A stretch of DNA of 64,000 nucleotides from Climacteris rufus. Its lineage: Eukaryota > Chordata > Aves > Passeriformes > Climacteridae. Position numbers and translations under genes: made by a program. This document shows, piece by piece, positions 12,291 to 25,122 of this stretch. The notes under the pieces are model-generated. The model searched no databases. It was not told where the DNA came from and saw only the letters and a program-made list of their open reading frames with translations. The DNA lies in the NCBI GenBank assembly GCA_013398175.1, contig VZRZ01006842.1, forward strand, positions 787,895 to 851,894, read 5' to 3'. How positions within the stretch are numbered: position 1 is the stretch's first letter; every line of letters begins with the position of its first letter.

Positions 12291-13690
12291 TACAAGAGGG
12301 GGCCGCCACGTGTCTGACCAACCCCTCGCGCTGGAGAGGTGGTGAGTGTGCCGGGTTTCCTTCTGTGTGCGGATGGTCGGCCGCACACAGCACTTAGAAA
12401 AGAGGCAGTGGCCGGAGTGATGATGAGGCCGACGCCTTGGTCCATTCAAAAGGGCCGCTACACGATATGTTCCTTAATCCAAGGCCCTGCACAGTGCCAG
12501 GAACCGCCTCTGCCGGCTTCGCGCGCGGATTTTCCTTCCCTGCAGGCAGCCCTCGCAGCAGGGCCTCACCCAGGCACACCTGCCCCCGCGCCGCCGTCCC
12601 CAGCCCCGGGACGCGGCTGCACGGCAAAGCACGGCCCGGCCCAGCCCGGCACGGCCCTNNNNNNNNNNNNNNNNNNNNNNNNNNNNNNNNNNNNNNNNNN
12701 NNNNNNNNNNNNNNNNNNNNNNNNNNNNNNNNNNNNNNNNNNNNNNNNNNNNNNNNNNNNNNNNNNNNNNNNNNNNNNNNNNNNNNNNNNNNNNNNNNNN
12801 NNNNNNNNNNNNNNNNNNNNNNNNNNNNNNNNNNNNNNNNNNNNNNNNNNNNNNNNNNNNNNNNNNNNNNNNNNNNNNNNNNNNNNNNNNNNNNNNNNNN
12901 NNNNNNNNNNNNNNNNNNNNNNNNNNNNNNNNNNNNNNNNNNNNNNNNNNNNNNNNNNNNNNNNNNNNNNNNNNNNNNNNNNNNNNNNNNNNNNNNNNNN
13001 NNNNNNNNNNNNNNNNNNNNNNNNNNNNNNNNNNNNNNNNNNNNNNNNNNNNNNNNNNNNNNNNNNNNNNNNNNNNNNNNNNNNNNNNNNNNNNNNNNNN
13101 NNNNNNNNNNNNNNNNNNNNNNNNNNNNNNNNNNNNNNNNNNNNNNNNNNNNNNNNNNNNNNNNNNNNGCCCTGCCCGGGGGCCACCGCGGCGAGCGCCG
13201 GCTCTGCCGTGGCAGCGTTCCGGCCCCGCAGCGCCCGGGGACGGCTGTGGCGGCGGGCAGCGGGGACGCGCCTCCCCGCGGGGCTCAGGTGGGCGGCGGG
13301 AGAAGATCTGAAGGGGACGAGGTAAAACTTTGTGCGGGCAGGGGCCGGGGTAAGGCTGGTAACCCGCCGTCGGCAGCGCGGCGGTCCGCAGGCTCAGGAC
13401 GCGGCTCCGCGGCCAGCGCTCCGGTCCGGAGACGCTCCTCGGTGCTGTTCCGCCGTCCCCGCCCTTCGGGGCTCCCCCTTGGCCGCTCCCCCGCCGTGGC
13501 TCGGCGCCCAGGCTCCGCGTCGCCGCCCCCGCAGGTGGCTCGGCGGGGGATGCTCGGTGGCGGGGCAGCGCCGTTCCGGCAGCGAGTCGGGAGCCCGAAC
13601 CACTCGACGAGAGCGTCGTTTGCCGGCGAAATGCGGCTTTTTGGGGTCTTGCGCGGGGGTGTGCCGGCAAGGGATCTATGACTGCAACTT
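12290..13690. promoter_or_regulatory. LIN7A: CpG island, probable LIN7A promoter and exon 1 region
   Basis: Base composition changes abruptly from AT-rich to very GC- and CpG-rich, then returns to AT-rich near 13690. Visible promoter-type motifs include an E-box CACGTG (12307-12312) and a GC box CCCCGCCC (13457-13464). It is the only CpG island in the window and lies upstream of the first visible LIN7A coding exon on the same strand. I therefore infer that it holds the LIN7A transcription start, 5' UTR and first coding exon. The centre is missing (510 N). Open frames across the island exist in several readings at once and reflect GC richness, not a gene. A divergent transcript on the minus strand cannot be excluded. 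Confidence 0.75.
12659..13168. other. Assembly gap (510 N) inside the CpG island
   Basis: A run of 510 unknown bases sits at the GC-rich core, a common failure point of sequencing. The visible flanks do not encode the conserved LIN7A N-terminus, so coding exon 1 (about 82 coding bases expected from the phase of exon 2 and family length) most probably lies here. The true gap length may differ from the N count. Confidence 0.9.
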
Positions 13691-16600
13691 CTCTGTTCGT
13701 CTGTAAAAGAACGGTTCTGCGTGTTCCTGTAGACAGCTACTCGCTGCGGGTTAGGAAGAGCCTTGGTGTTTGGGTAGCTTTGAGGTTATGTCAGTAACCT
13801 TATACAGGTAGTGTAAGAGGGTGCTGAAATCTTGAAGTTATGTTACAATTCAACTTTTGCCTCCAGGCTGTAAAAATTGAACCTCTCCCTTGCAGTGCAG
13901 TTGTTCCCGTAACAAGGCTCAGCAGAAACCTCGTTAGGTTTTTGTGGGTTACAGGGGAGAGTAACTTTGCTCCTACTGCTCCGTTGGGTACATCACCTTC
14001 CAGTATGGCATTCTGAATTGCCAGGGTGTCTTTCTTCCTCACTTGCATTCAGAGGCTCCAAGAGGCTCCCAGACCCTATAAATCTTGCACCCTTGGAAGC
14101 ATAATTGAGGCCAGTGGTGTTTTAATGTTTGGGTTTTTTCCCAGAGGATTAAGACGGGTTTTCAAAGTAAGATTGAGATTTTTTTTTTTTTGCTGTATAA
14201 TCCTATGCAAAAGAAACACAAACTCCATTTCAAAATGATAAAGGAGAGGTAGGCACCTTTTCTAGAATCCAACTGAGAGCAAAACAGCCCACAAAGTACT
14301 CCAAATAGTGTTTGCTGGCCTTAAATTCCAGTATTAGTAGAAAGGGAGAATCTAAAGTTATTTTTACAGAAATAGCAAAGTGCTAGCCTGCGCTTTAAAT
14401 TAAACTGCTCAGAAATCCACTGTGTAATCTACAGTTTCACCCTAATACTGTTTCAGTAAGCAGGACAAATTTATTTTCTGGCAAAGGGTTGAACAGATGG
14501 CAATCCATTAGCAAACCTGACTTTTCAAAGGAAATATTACTATTTCAGAATTATACATTCCTTTTTGTAAAACTATGCTTTAAAAATTCCACAATACACA
14601 AAAATGCAAATTAGTCCTAATTTAAATATAAGCATCTGTTGTCTGTGTCCAGGATATGCCCAACCATTTGGCAGGCATGCCAGTGTTACAGTCTCCCTGG
14701 TTGTTGGCCAGGGCTGATATTAGTGTGAGTGAGATAAAACATCACAGAATGATAGGATGCAATGTACAAAACAAAAATACAGACAAGAGGAAATAGATTT
14801 AAATACCGCACCTGGCCTACAGAAGGCCATTTCGTCAGAGGGATACACTTCATCACCTGTAACACGCTGCTACGTCAACTGTAGAGGATGAGCTGAAACA
14901 ACTCCAGAAGCAATTAGACCAAGCCCAGTGCTTCTAGATATTTCCTCTGTAGTCTTTCACAGCCATGGGAGAAGGAAAGTTCTACATGGTGAGATTTTCC
15001 AGATTCCTGTTGCTTTTGTTAAAGCACATGAGCTATGTTTACTGTCACTAGGCTTTGCACATCTCTGCTGTGATGTAGGCACAGCCCTGAGAAGTATTCT
15101 ACACTCACATCCATTTTGCTGTGTCCCACAGAGAGCTCAGCACAGCAAGAAAACAGGGAGCATTTCAGGAGAGGTAGTACAGTTAGCCTTGTGTTGCTGG
15201 GGGAATTGCTGCTTGATCTCTGTCCGGGAACCTTTCTGCATTCCTCCTTGTTAAGGGTCACTGAAATGATAAAACATCATATGTATGCATACATTAGAAA
15301 TTTGAATTATGCTCTGACATGGTCTTCTCCTGGACAAAACATTTTGACTGTATTCTAGTACATAGATGGGAGCTTTCTTAAAGCCTGACATAAATGGCAT
15401 TCAAAACCTGTATGGTAAAATGAATTACCATTTAAAGGTGAAGGGCATGGTGTGTGTGAATGATTGAAAGCCAATTATATTCTGGAAGATTACTTCAGTC
15501 CAAAGCACAGGAATTAATTTCCTTAATTCCTATTATCATGTGCCTTTCTACCTGCACAAATGTGTGCAAGTTCTATTAGGGCTCTTTAATATGTAGAACA
15601 AGTGCACAAAATAATGAAAATTTTAATCACTTACTATTTAATCTCAAAGGCTTTTGCCTGACCTTTGCTTGGTGCTCTCTTGGGAGGAGGGAAAGAAATC
15701 AGCAACTGTTTCAGGGAGGAAAGGTAAGGCACTGTTAGGAGGAGTGGTACCACTTAGGGGAAGGTTGTCCCAATGTTTGGGAGCTTTGGGTGGGGAAACT
15801 GCCTGCCTGCTGGGTGTCTTCCAACAGGTAAGTAGTCTCTTACAGTCTTCTAGACTCTAAGAAGGTGTTCCCTTCCTACCTTTGTTGCAAATGTCTTACA
15901 TCCTGAATTGATAGCATCTTTTCAGTAACCTCCGGTGTCCATCAGAGCTAACTGGGGGAAATTTTAGTCCAATTCAAAGCTTAAACCCTCAAGGTTTAGG
16001 AAGTTTTACCTTGTTTCAGGTTGAGACAAAGTTACAGTAATTTATTTAATAAAATGACAAGCAAAAAAAAAAAAAGCAAGGTTGGGATTTTTTTTCTTTT
16101 TATTTTGTATTCATGGTTATGAATTTTTAAGTACATTCTCAGCTTAATTTACCTCAATTAAAAAAACCCAATGTGATCACTCCAATCCAAAAGAGAAATG
16201 TCTAAAACCACATATACAGTTACTTTTCACTTCTTGCACAGGTACATCTTCAATAAGAACTTTGTGGACACTGGTTACAGACAGCTCTGGTTGCAGTTAG
16301 TTGGTGTTTTCCAGCAGTGTTTATTTGTATTGGCATACTGCTCATCACATCTTACTGCCTTTGCCTCTCTTCTCAATGTCCTTTGTCCATTGCCTCACCC
16401 TACCCCGTGACCAGCAGTAGCTGCTTTCCCCTTTATTATCCAGAGCCCTTGCATGCTGCCTTCTGTCACCTTGCTCTTCTCAAAGCTCTGGTGCAGTTAA
16501 CTCCATTGGTCTGTGCATTGCCCTTAATCTTTATACATTTTCACTGTTCAGCAACCCAATTTCCTCCTCTAATCCTCTGTTGTTCTGCTGTCCTGTGACC

Positions 16601-19600
16601 ATCGGCACCTCACTAGCTTGACATTGTCTCAGATGCTGCGTGCAGATCCAAATACGATGTTCTGCACTTCTCCAAGTGCAGTGTCATCTCCCCCAGCCAA
16701 TTTAGCCTACTCATGCTTATCTGAAGACCTCCTGTGGGTTCCTGCGTGCAGCAGGTACACATTCTAAGCAATGAGAAATTAAAGGAAGCTTGCTGTGGGT
16801 GGGATCACTTAGAGTGTGTTAGCACGGACTGATGGAAGCATTTTCTGCAAGTACCATTACACTCTCAGAAATATGTTAGAAGGGAATGATTTCTGTGCTT
16901 CCCTTGGCACACATTTTAGGAGTGGTCATACGGAGGCCTGCAAATTGAAGGAGCCATCTTTCTAGGTATGCATTATAGATGTTCCTCTCTATGTGAACTT
17001 TTCTATTTGGCTAAATGTCTGACATACTTTTCATAAACCTTATCTTACTTTGAATTTGGATCATAGTCTTCTTTACAAGATGAAAATCTGCTTTGAAAGG
17101 AAACTGACCATGTATTTTCTCAGACTGCTGCAAAATCTCAGCTCCAGTTTCTCTGCATATGATCATGAAAATGGCAGCTTCAAAAGGGCGCTTTTCAAAA
17201 GTTGTTTTTGTTTTTGAAGATATACAATTAGCCTGTACAAAGACCACCTCCTGATTAAGAACAAGTGAATATCTTTTCATGTGAAGGGGGACTTTCAACT
17301 GCCTTTTGTTAATAATCCATGTCCTACTATGTTTTTCACTATATAGTTACTATCCATGTCACTGATGGTTTCACTTCTTAATGTGACTGAGGATAAAAGT
17401 AGAAATTTGAATAGACTGAATATACAGTGCTGATACTTTAATCCTTGTGAAGTTTCATACCAAGGTCATAGCTATTGGCTATTGACAACCAAATTTCTCT
17501 TACTTTCAAATACAGCCTTGGAAACTGGAAAGACTTCTTGCTGTTTGGCTGTAATGCATAACTGAGTTCTGTTGTTTTTTATGAATTCAAGCAAATATTT
17601 TTCCAGTGGAGTTGGTGTCCCAAAACTTCCTGTAAATCCTTTCTAAAGCACCATGTCCAGTGACAATAAGTAAGAATATGAATGGGCTTGAAATTGCCAT
17701 CAGCTGTTAGAGATGTTAGACAAACTCTGTCAGATGTGGTAGCAGATGGCGCCTGACCGTTAATATACATGGGTATTTGCTAGAGTACTCCTCCTTCCTT
17801 CCTTTTCATTTCTTCTTGTCATTTTTCTACTCACTACATCCTCATAGCCTACATAACTGGGGATTTTTTTCCCCATCTGTGTCTGTACATGTGTATACAA
17901 CAGAAACTGTATCGAACGTAAGTTGCGTTAGACTGTGCATACATTATTATAATGTGTTATCTTGGAAAAAAAGTAAAAGGTACTTCTCAGGAAGAAAAAA
18001 ATCAGATTCATAGAGTGTGAAATACAGTCCTTGACAGGGGAGCAGCATAAGGCCAAATCTCTCTCGCACAGGGTGAAGCCCTGTGGAGCAGTGCTAAATG
18101 ATGTGCTGCTCCCTGCCTGGCTGCCTGTCTGTCATGGGGATGTCTTCTCTTGGTCCTCAGCCTAGCATGCTAAAATTGAAAAATCCTGTTGCAAGTGCCG
18201 CACACTTTAACATTTCTCTACTTGATGTGCCAACTGAGGACATACAAAGAACCAAATTCATTTTTCCAAGAAAAAAAAGGTCTATTGTTTGTAGGGACAG
18301 GAAAAAAAGTGACAATTCTAGCCACAAGCCGAAATGTTTTTGCATCAGTACATCAACACTTATTTGATTTTTTTAAATGCATTTTTATGAAAGGATGGAT
18401 TAAGGTAACTGGACTGAGACAGCGGTTTGTGGGTACTCGGACGCTTTATGAGGATCTGTGCAGTTGAAACACTGGTTAGTTAAGTGTGTAGTTCGGCTGT
18501 GCCACCTGGAACTTTGGAGCTGGAGTAGGAGCAAGTACCCACCTATGTGTCATCCCTGGTGTTCATGAGTGGTGTAAAAATACATGGTTTTAAAAGCTAA
18601 ATACACACATGCAGGTTAAATGTTTCTGGCAGTACAGTCCTCACCTGCAGAGGTGCTGGGGCACATGGCAGCATGGGAGCTCTGTGCCAGAGGGATATGG
18701 CTGAGGCAGCTGGGCACCCACAGGAGCACACCTTTTTTGTGGGCTCTGTCCTTCAGCCCAGAGTGACTCATGGTGACATGAGGATGGAGAGCTGTACCTG
18801 TATGCAGGCACATGAAAACATCTTTTACCAAACTCATGGCAGCTTTTAACATTAAGTCACCTTTGTGGTGAGGGGGAAAACCTTAAATTTCCAGTCATGT
18901 TTCCTTCAGAAACATGTAACTAATATGAAAGCAGAAGCTGGAGAAGATGGATGTGCAGTCAGGACAGGTTTATGAGGCACCTTTGAAACAGTAACGAGGC
19001 TCTGCCAGCCGATGGGATGCAATTTATCCTGCATAGAGCAAAATGGTGAGATGAACTTGCTTGTGTCCTGCTTCTGACCCCTACTTCTGCAGCTGGGGTA
19101 GGGGATAGAGGCTATGACAAGACCCTGCACAGTTGCACGATTCACCCTTTGCAACAAGTTGCAAGACTATTAGTGATTAGAAAACGTGAGGAATGCTATT
19201 TTTGTATGTTGTAAATGTATACTATCTGTTTATAGATAATGTTGAAAAAGAAGAATTTATTTTCTAAATAACATCCCTATGCTAGGTTCTAAAAACTTCA
19301 GTTTCACACTGATGTCTGAGACATTTTTATAACTTCAGAAAAGCATATTAATATTTTGATGCAATTGTAAATAAACAATTTTCTTAATTCCATTCTATTG
19401 CTTGAGTTGGACTTTTCTGATGATGTTACCAGAACATCAATGTTACATTATTGAAAAATGTAACAAATGAAGTCATCAGCTTTTTGCAGAGGATAATTTG
19501 TCCTCTGAGTTTGCTGTTTCAGGACAGGGACATGCCCATCTCTCCTTAACATAGACAACCCTCATGCAAGTGCAAAAAATATAAGTAAAAATTTTGTGTG

Positions 19601-19669
19601 ACCTGTGTTATTTGAATGCAAAATTCTGTTTTTGTAGGCAATGTAATAGAATTTGAAATATGAATTAGG
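13691..19669 (+). other. LIN7A: LIN7A intron 1, proximal part
   Basis: AT-rich sequence directly downstream of the CpG island. Only short chance frames, short T or A runs (for example near 14180 and 16065) and no recognised mobile element are present. Its assignment to intron 1 rests on exon 1 being in the island. Confidence 0.55.
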
Positions 19670-19675
19670 TAAAAC

Positions 19676-20307
19676 TAAAGACGCTTAATCCAGAGCTCTC
19701 AAGGCTACAGCATCCTGTATGCAAGCGAAATCCCTGCTGGGACGAGTTGCAATGGTTTTGCTACTCTCCCAAAGGACAGAGTTCTTGCTACCGCGGATGA
19801 CCTGTTTCTGCTGGCTCCTCTGGAACTGAGAATTACCCCAGGTGTGGTGTAAAGGCATCAGCGAGAATGAAAGGCAACAGAGGGCTCTTCTCTGGGATAA
19901 TTGCCTTTTTATTGTAAATCCAGTGTTGTGTTGTGAAGGTCCAGGGAGGAAGTACGGAGACACCTGGGTGGCTGGATTAACCCAGGAGAAAAAGAGAGCG
20001 AGGAAGCTCTGCAGGGGTCTTTTAAAGGGAGGTGGTACCAGGGGACACCCCATGGGAAGACGCCTGGTTCAAAGTGAAGTGGAGAGCAGGAGAAGAGAGA
20101 CCTTTCTAGGACATGACCATATAGAGTCTTCCCGGCCATAACCTTATATGGAACTGAGGCTGGGGATACAGGTAACACAAGGGAAATATGGGGTTTCACC
20201 ACAGCTCAGGCAGGGAGTTCAGATATTGGAGGGAGAGGTTCAGAGGGCGTTGCCCCTTCCAATTCTGAAGTTCCACAGAAGCAGCTTCTGCCGAGTATGC
20301 AGCTACA
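19676..20307 (-). mobile_element. Solo LTR of an endogenous retrovirus (copy 1)
   Basis: A 632-bp element is flanked by a perfect 6-bp target duplication TAAAAC (19670-19675 and 20308-20313). It aligns along its length with the element at 45508-46112. Read on the minus strand it starts TGTAGC and ends in TTTA. It contains a degraded TATA-like box (TTTAAAAGA, about 20027 down to 20019) and a poly(A) signal AATAAA (19913 down to 19908) in the U3-R-U5 order expected of an LTR. No internal retroviral region or second LTR adjoins it, so it is a solo LTR. Six-base duplications fit ERVK/alpharetrovirus-like families. It lies antisense within LIN7A intron 1. Confidence 0.85.
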
Positions 20308-23300
20308 TAAAACTATTAATTCCAATTACTTTTTAGAAGCACAAGTAATGAGAAGGAAGGACTTAAGAGGAAACCAAGCTATGGCAGATAGTTCTTTGAA
20401 GCATGTAACTTTAAATTTGTGAGTCTGCTTTCCGTCACACACAGTTAATTTATTTCACATGATGCATTTTTTATATTTTAAAGTAATATTTACTAATGTT
20501 CTATGAACTGTACATGTATGTATAAATCCAGGCATTTTCAAAGTTAATCTCAGTCAGCATAATCTTCTTTTGAGACATTTGTTGGAGAGTCGGCCTCTGA
20601 ATGAGAAGGACTCAACTGTTAATTCTCTATTCAGATGAGAAGATTTGATTCATAAATGCACATTTAAATATAATAACAATGTTTTTCTGAGTGTATAAAC
20701 CACAAGCTTGGGTCTTAGATATATTAAAGAGGGAGATGTATGCACATATATGAGAATTTGTTTTACTGGAGTCCAAAATGGAGTGGTTAAATAAACCTCA
20801 AATTTCCAAATGCAAGTCAGCTAAGCTACCAGAAAATGCATACAGCTTCTCATAATGTAATAATTATACCCAAAAAGAGATTAAAAAGTCTTGATCAGAT
20901 AACTGTATCTTGAGAAGAGGTCATAGGATGATTGTTCTTTATTGTTTAAAAGATGAAACAATGAAATATCCATGAATATACACAGCATCAAAACATTGAT
21001 TTTGTTTCTGTTTAAACAGAAATAATTGTACAAGGAAGAGTTTTACTGAAAACAGGCTCTTAATTTATTTCTCCTGAACTAAAGTTACATTTCTACTGGT
21101 TCTTTTCAACAAAAGCCCATGTTTAATCACTAATCCTTAGCATCCGCTAACTGTTTAATTTTCTATTTCAAGCATGTCTTCTGAAAAAGTAAATCTCTTA
21201 GACCTTAAGGAATCAATTCCTCTACAATCAGTTAAGCACTGCGGGAGAATGTACTTGAAACAGATTAGGTGGATAACTGTGGTCACCAGCAGCAGTCCTA
21301 GCCCTCAGAAACGGATATATCATCATCTCTTCACTTTTCAAGACTTGACAGCTGTGTTTCTGTGAAACGGTGCTTACTGAATCAGCACAGGAGCAAAAAG
21401 ATAATATAACTGTTCTTTGTTATACAGAGACAGACCAGAGAAACTTGAAGAGGGCATAGTGGCTTTCAAATTTACGAAGCAGTCATTGGAAAAAGAGGTG
21501 GTTGTATTTCTGATCTCCTCTATAGCCTGACAATCTTGTAACCTGATACGCTATAGAGTTCCTACTAGTTTATACATCACCTTTTGCATCCTATTGTTGC
21601 AACCAGGTCAAAGTACGTGCCCCTCATGTCTTAGGTAGATACCTTGCAAAATCGAGCTGCAACCTGAGAGGGGTTCTATTACTCGTGTTCCAATTCGTGG
21701 GATCATTCAACATGTAGGGCACCAAGCAATAGAACTGCAAAGGTGAGAGAGAGCTCCCTGTTTCACAAGGGGTTTAGTGTTTCAAGGTTTTGTTTGTAAC
21801 TTGCTGCAGCAATTCAATGTCACAGCTTTCTTCTAAGATTGTATTTTTTTTGAAGTTGAAAGTAACAGTGGTCAGTTGTTAAAATCTGCCAGCAGTGTAT
21901 CTGTACTGCCTAGTTTTGCAGGGATTGAGTGACAAAGGATTTGATAGATATTGCTTTTTCTTGCTGTTGTAGGTTTTCACCTACACACTTTGAAAGAGCA
22001 AGGTTTTTTTCCCTTCCTTAGCAATGACTAGGATGTAGCCAGGTACCAGAGAGATTCAGTCTACAAAAAGCAATATTGTTGAATCCACTAAAATTTAAGA
22101 GAGAATATTAACTCTCTTCTCATTACCTAAACCTACAAATGAAGTGTTAAGCATGTGTACGTAATTATTACATTGCTTACATTGTTTTGCACAAATGACA
22201 TCTTTTCCTTGTTGTCTCATTAGATTCTCAAACCACGTAGGAAAACAGAAAATAAAATTCTGATGCTAGGCTTCAAGTGACAGTTTGTATTGTCACTATG
22301 TACACTTGCCTGTAGCCCACAGCCATCTTTCTCATCTTTCTGGTAATAACATAAAAAGATTTAAGACTGATATTAGCTGGAGAGATAAGAACTGAGGAGA
22401 GGCAGCAGGAGACTCTAGTAATGACATACAAACAGGAAAAAAGTGAGAGTTACTGCTTTGGCTCCAACACAGTGCCTGTTGTGAAAGAGAATTAGTATCC
22501 CTAAGTTTACCCAACCTCCCTTTGTGAGACACCTGTTGGGGCCTTTTTTTCTGCTCTTCCTATCTTCTTCTCTGCCAACAAAAATCTCTGTGATGCAGAC
22601 CTAAAATACACACTGGAAGTAGCAGTGTGGGAAAGGCATGAGGTTGCCCATATGGCCAATACTTTTGTTTTGTGATGCTTTTCTTTTGCTTAGACAGGGG
22701 AGCAAGAGAATGGATTTTAGCTGAAAGTGTGTTGTTTTTCGTTCTGTTTTTCTTTGTTCAGGCAAGCTTATTCCTTGTAATTATTTGCCTTTTCTCCTTC
22801 TAGCTTAGTCAAATTTTCAATTCTTTCACTGATTTTAATTTTTTTCATCTATATACTTGTGGTTTAAAACACAAAAGTAAATATTCTGTCTAAGTAGAGT
22901 CCTCAGGTTATGTTAATGTATCAACCCCTTATTTTTCTTTTAATCTGGGATCAGAACCTCTAAAGTGTTTGCATTTGTAGTTCCAGCCAAGTGTTCAGAG
23001 TGCTTTAGTGTCGTGTTTAAAGGAGCTTCACTCCAGCATTATGAGCGGTATCTCCTTGCTTTCACATAGTTCAACTTGCAGTAACTTAATTCATTAAAGC
23101 CAGGTCTGTTCACCATACTGAGTTTCTCATAGAGTTATAGCTTTCCTTCAAAGAATATTTTTTTGTCTTTTCATAGTTTCAAGAAGTCAGACAGAACATA
23201 ATTTCACATGTTCTGTGTAGGTAAATAACTGCTTTAAACACCTGTGATCTCTCTTTTTTTAAAAATGCTTTCAGAAAGATTGCGAATTTAAATAACACAA

Positions 23301-24528
23301 AGTCTGAAACTATGGAATACCTTGCTTCCTGCAAAAAACAAGCATTAAATAATATATGCTTATATATTCGTTATATAATAATGTATACTTATTTGAATAC
23401 AAAATAAACTCTAAAAAACCCTGTTGTCTTGTTGTAACATATTTGTAGCCAACTGTACCTAGTTAAAAAGAAAGGATCAAAATTATGTCTCATCTGTTCT
23501 ATTCATCATTGAGTGGCTAACTATAAATCATAGTTACGATCACAAAGAGCAGGTATGATTAAGCATTAAGCATTAAGTCAAAACTACATACAAAGGAAAG
23601 AAAAAGAATTTTACCTTCCTTTCCCTTTTCTCTACAGCTAATTCAGGGAAGAAAAATCATGACGTTTTGTTTTAAGTACGGAGTTAGAAAATACCATAGT
23701 TTTTAAGGCTTTTCTGTTCTTTGCATTTTCAAGCTTTATAGTTTGATATTTTCTCTTAAAGGATAATTCGGTATCTTGTTTGTACACTGATGCTATGTTC
23801 AGTGCCTTCTATACAAAGCAGTGGGTACTGTCAAATGTAAAGGGTTGTTGTAGCTGTAATTTCATCTTTCTCACAGATGGCAAAATCTTATGGTGAAAAT
23901 TTTCAAATTCATGTTTATGCACTTCCTCATCCTGATTACTTTAGGAATTGTAATGAAACTAATAATTTCAGAGAAAGAAAATTATATCAGTGTTTAAAAA
24001 TTATTAGGTTTTAAGGTTAATTTTAAATGCTTATCTTTGAAAATTCTAATTGTGTTGTTGCTCTTCAGGCCTTGAATTAAGCCAGTGAAACTCCTCTTAT
24101 TGAAATGATCCTGAATTATCCATTGATTTTTGGTTTACTGTTTTGTGATTCATTATTATTTCTTTAAAAGTCAACACTGGAAATGTGACAGTACCATGCC
24201 ACTTTCTCTAAGTAATTGTTGAACTCTTAATAGTTTTAGGTACTTCCAAGATCAATCTCACACATGCACAAGCAAATCAAACCTGAAATTGCTAACAAAG
24301 ATGCTTTTGTGACTTACATTAGTCATGTGAAGGCTTCAAGGAAAAAACGTGGACTAGTTCTGTCTATGTACAGGAATGAAAATGCTAAGAAGATTGACCA
24401 AAGCAAAGCAAATATAGTTCCCACAGTTGGCCTTTGTGGTAGGTTAAGGTTACGAAAATCCCTAGCAGAGAATAAGAACAGAAATCACTGGTTAATACTT
24501 AGTAGAGTAAGAAGGGCAGCAAAATTAC

Positions 24529-25122
24529 TTAAGATATTGTGAGGTTCAGAGAACACAGAGAGCATATTTTTTCATTTAAGTGAAACTTTTGAATGTTGTG
24601 TTTGAATGAGCTAAGCAGAGTATGCAGGAGCAGTATGCCTGAAATATCAGCTTTTTGGTGTTTGCCCAAACTAGCAAAAGGGACTAAAGTATCTGAAGAG
24701 AGCACTGAAGCGCTTTTGTGGTGTTGAGTGTGCTGGATTGAGGGGCCTCTACACGCTTTGCTGTCTGTGTTTGGATCACAGGTGGCACTGCTTTCCCGGC
24801 AAACAGACTGTGTCCTTTCGATAAGTTGTTTTGCAAAACATCTCAGACCACTGCTGTCATGTTCAGGTGTTGCTGCCAAAGCTGCTGGGAAAATTCGTGG
24901 TATGTAACATTGGCTTAGGTTGTGCAATAGTTGGGCTATTGCACAACTCAGGCTCTGTGTCTGAGAAATGGACTGAACTTGGATGCCTTTGGTGTGCCTG
25001 AGAAGATAGAACCAAACAGAATCTGAATGCAGCTTAAACGTATAGACCAAATAATGGTCTGATGGGTAGTCAAAGAAAATGAACTTGCCCCAGGCACTGG
25101 GGGAATGTATGTAGAAACTCAT
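24529..25122 (-). other. Unrecognised 197-codon open frame in intron 1
   Basis: This is the longest frame in the window that is not due to N or simple repeats. Its translation starts MSFYIHSPSAWGKF and shows no domain, signal peptide or catalytic motif that I know. It is antisense to LIN7A. The 3' end slightly overlaps a 92-codon, lysine/arginine-rich + strand frame (24264-24542), also unrecognised. No splice or promoter evidence supports either. A chance frame or a decayed retroposon is the simplest reading. Confidence 0.15.
24919..24947. repeat. Perfect 12-bp inverted repeat with 5-base loop
   Basis: The arms gttgtgcaatag (24919-24930) and ctattgcacaac (24936-24947) are exact reverse complements around ttggg. 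Each arm contains an ATTGCACAAC-type sequence one base away from the C/EBP consensus RTTGCGYAAY. It may be a paired binding site, a hairpin in the transcript, or chance. Confidence 0.85.

Noticed and set aside
12339..13681. Long open frames on both strands through the CpG island (up to about 400 codons)
   Set aside because: Most of their length is N. The rest is open because GC-rich sequence has few stop codons, and several overlapping frames are open at once. No protein family is recognisable.
19685..20202. Frames of about 100-120 codons on both strands
   Set aside because: They lie inside the solo LTR at 19676-20307, and LTRs of this kind do not encode proteins here.
21640..21780. Possible old mobile element in intron 1
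   Set aside because: The texture differs slightly from its surroundings, but no terminal repeats, target duplication or known family landmarks could be found.
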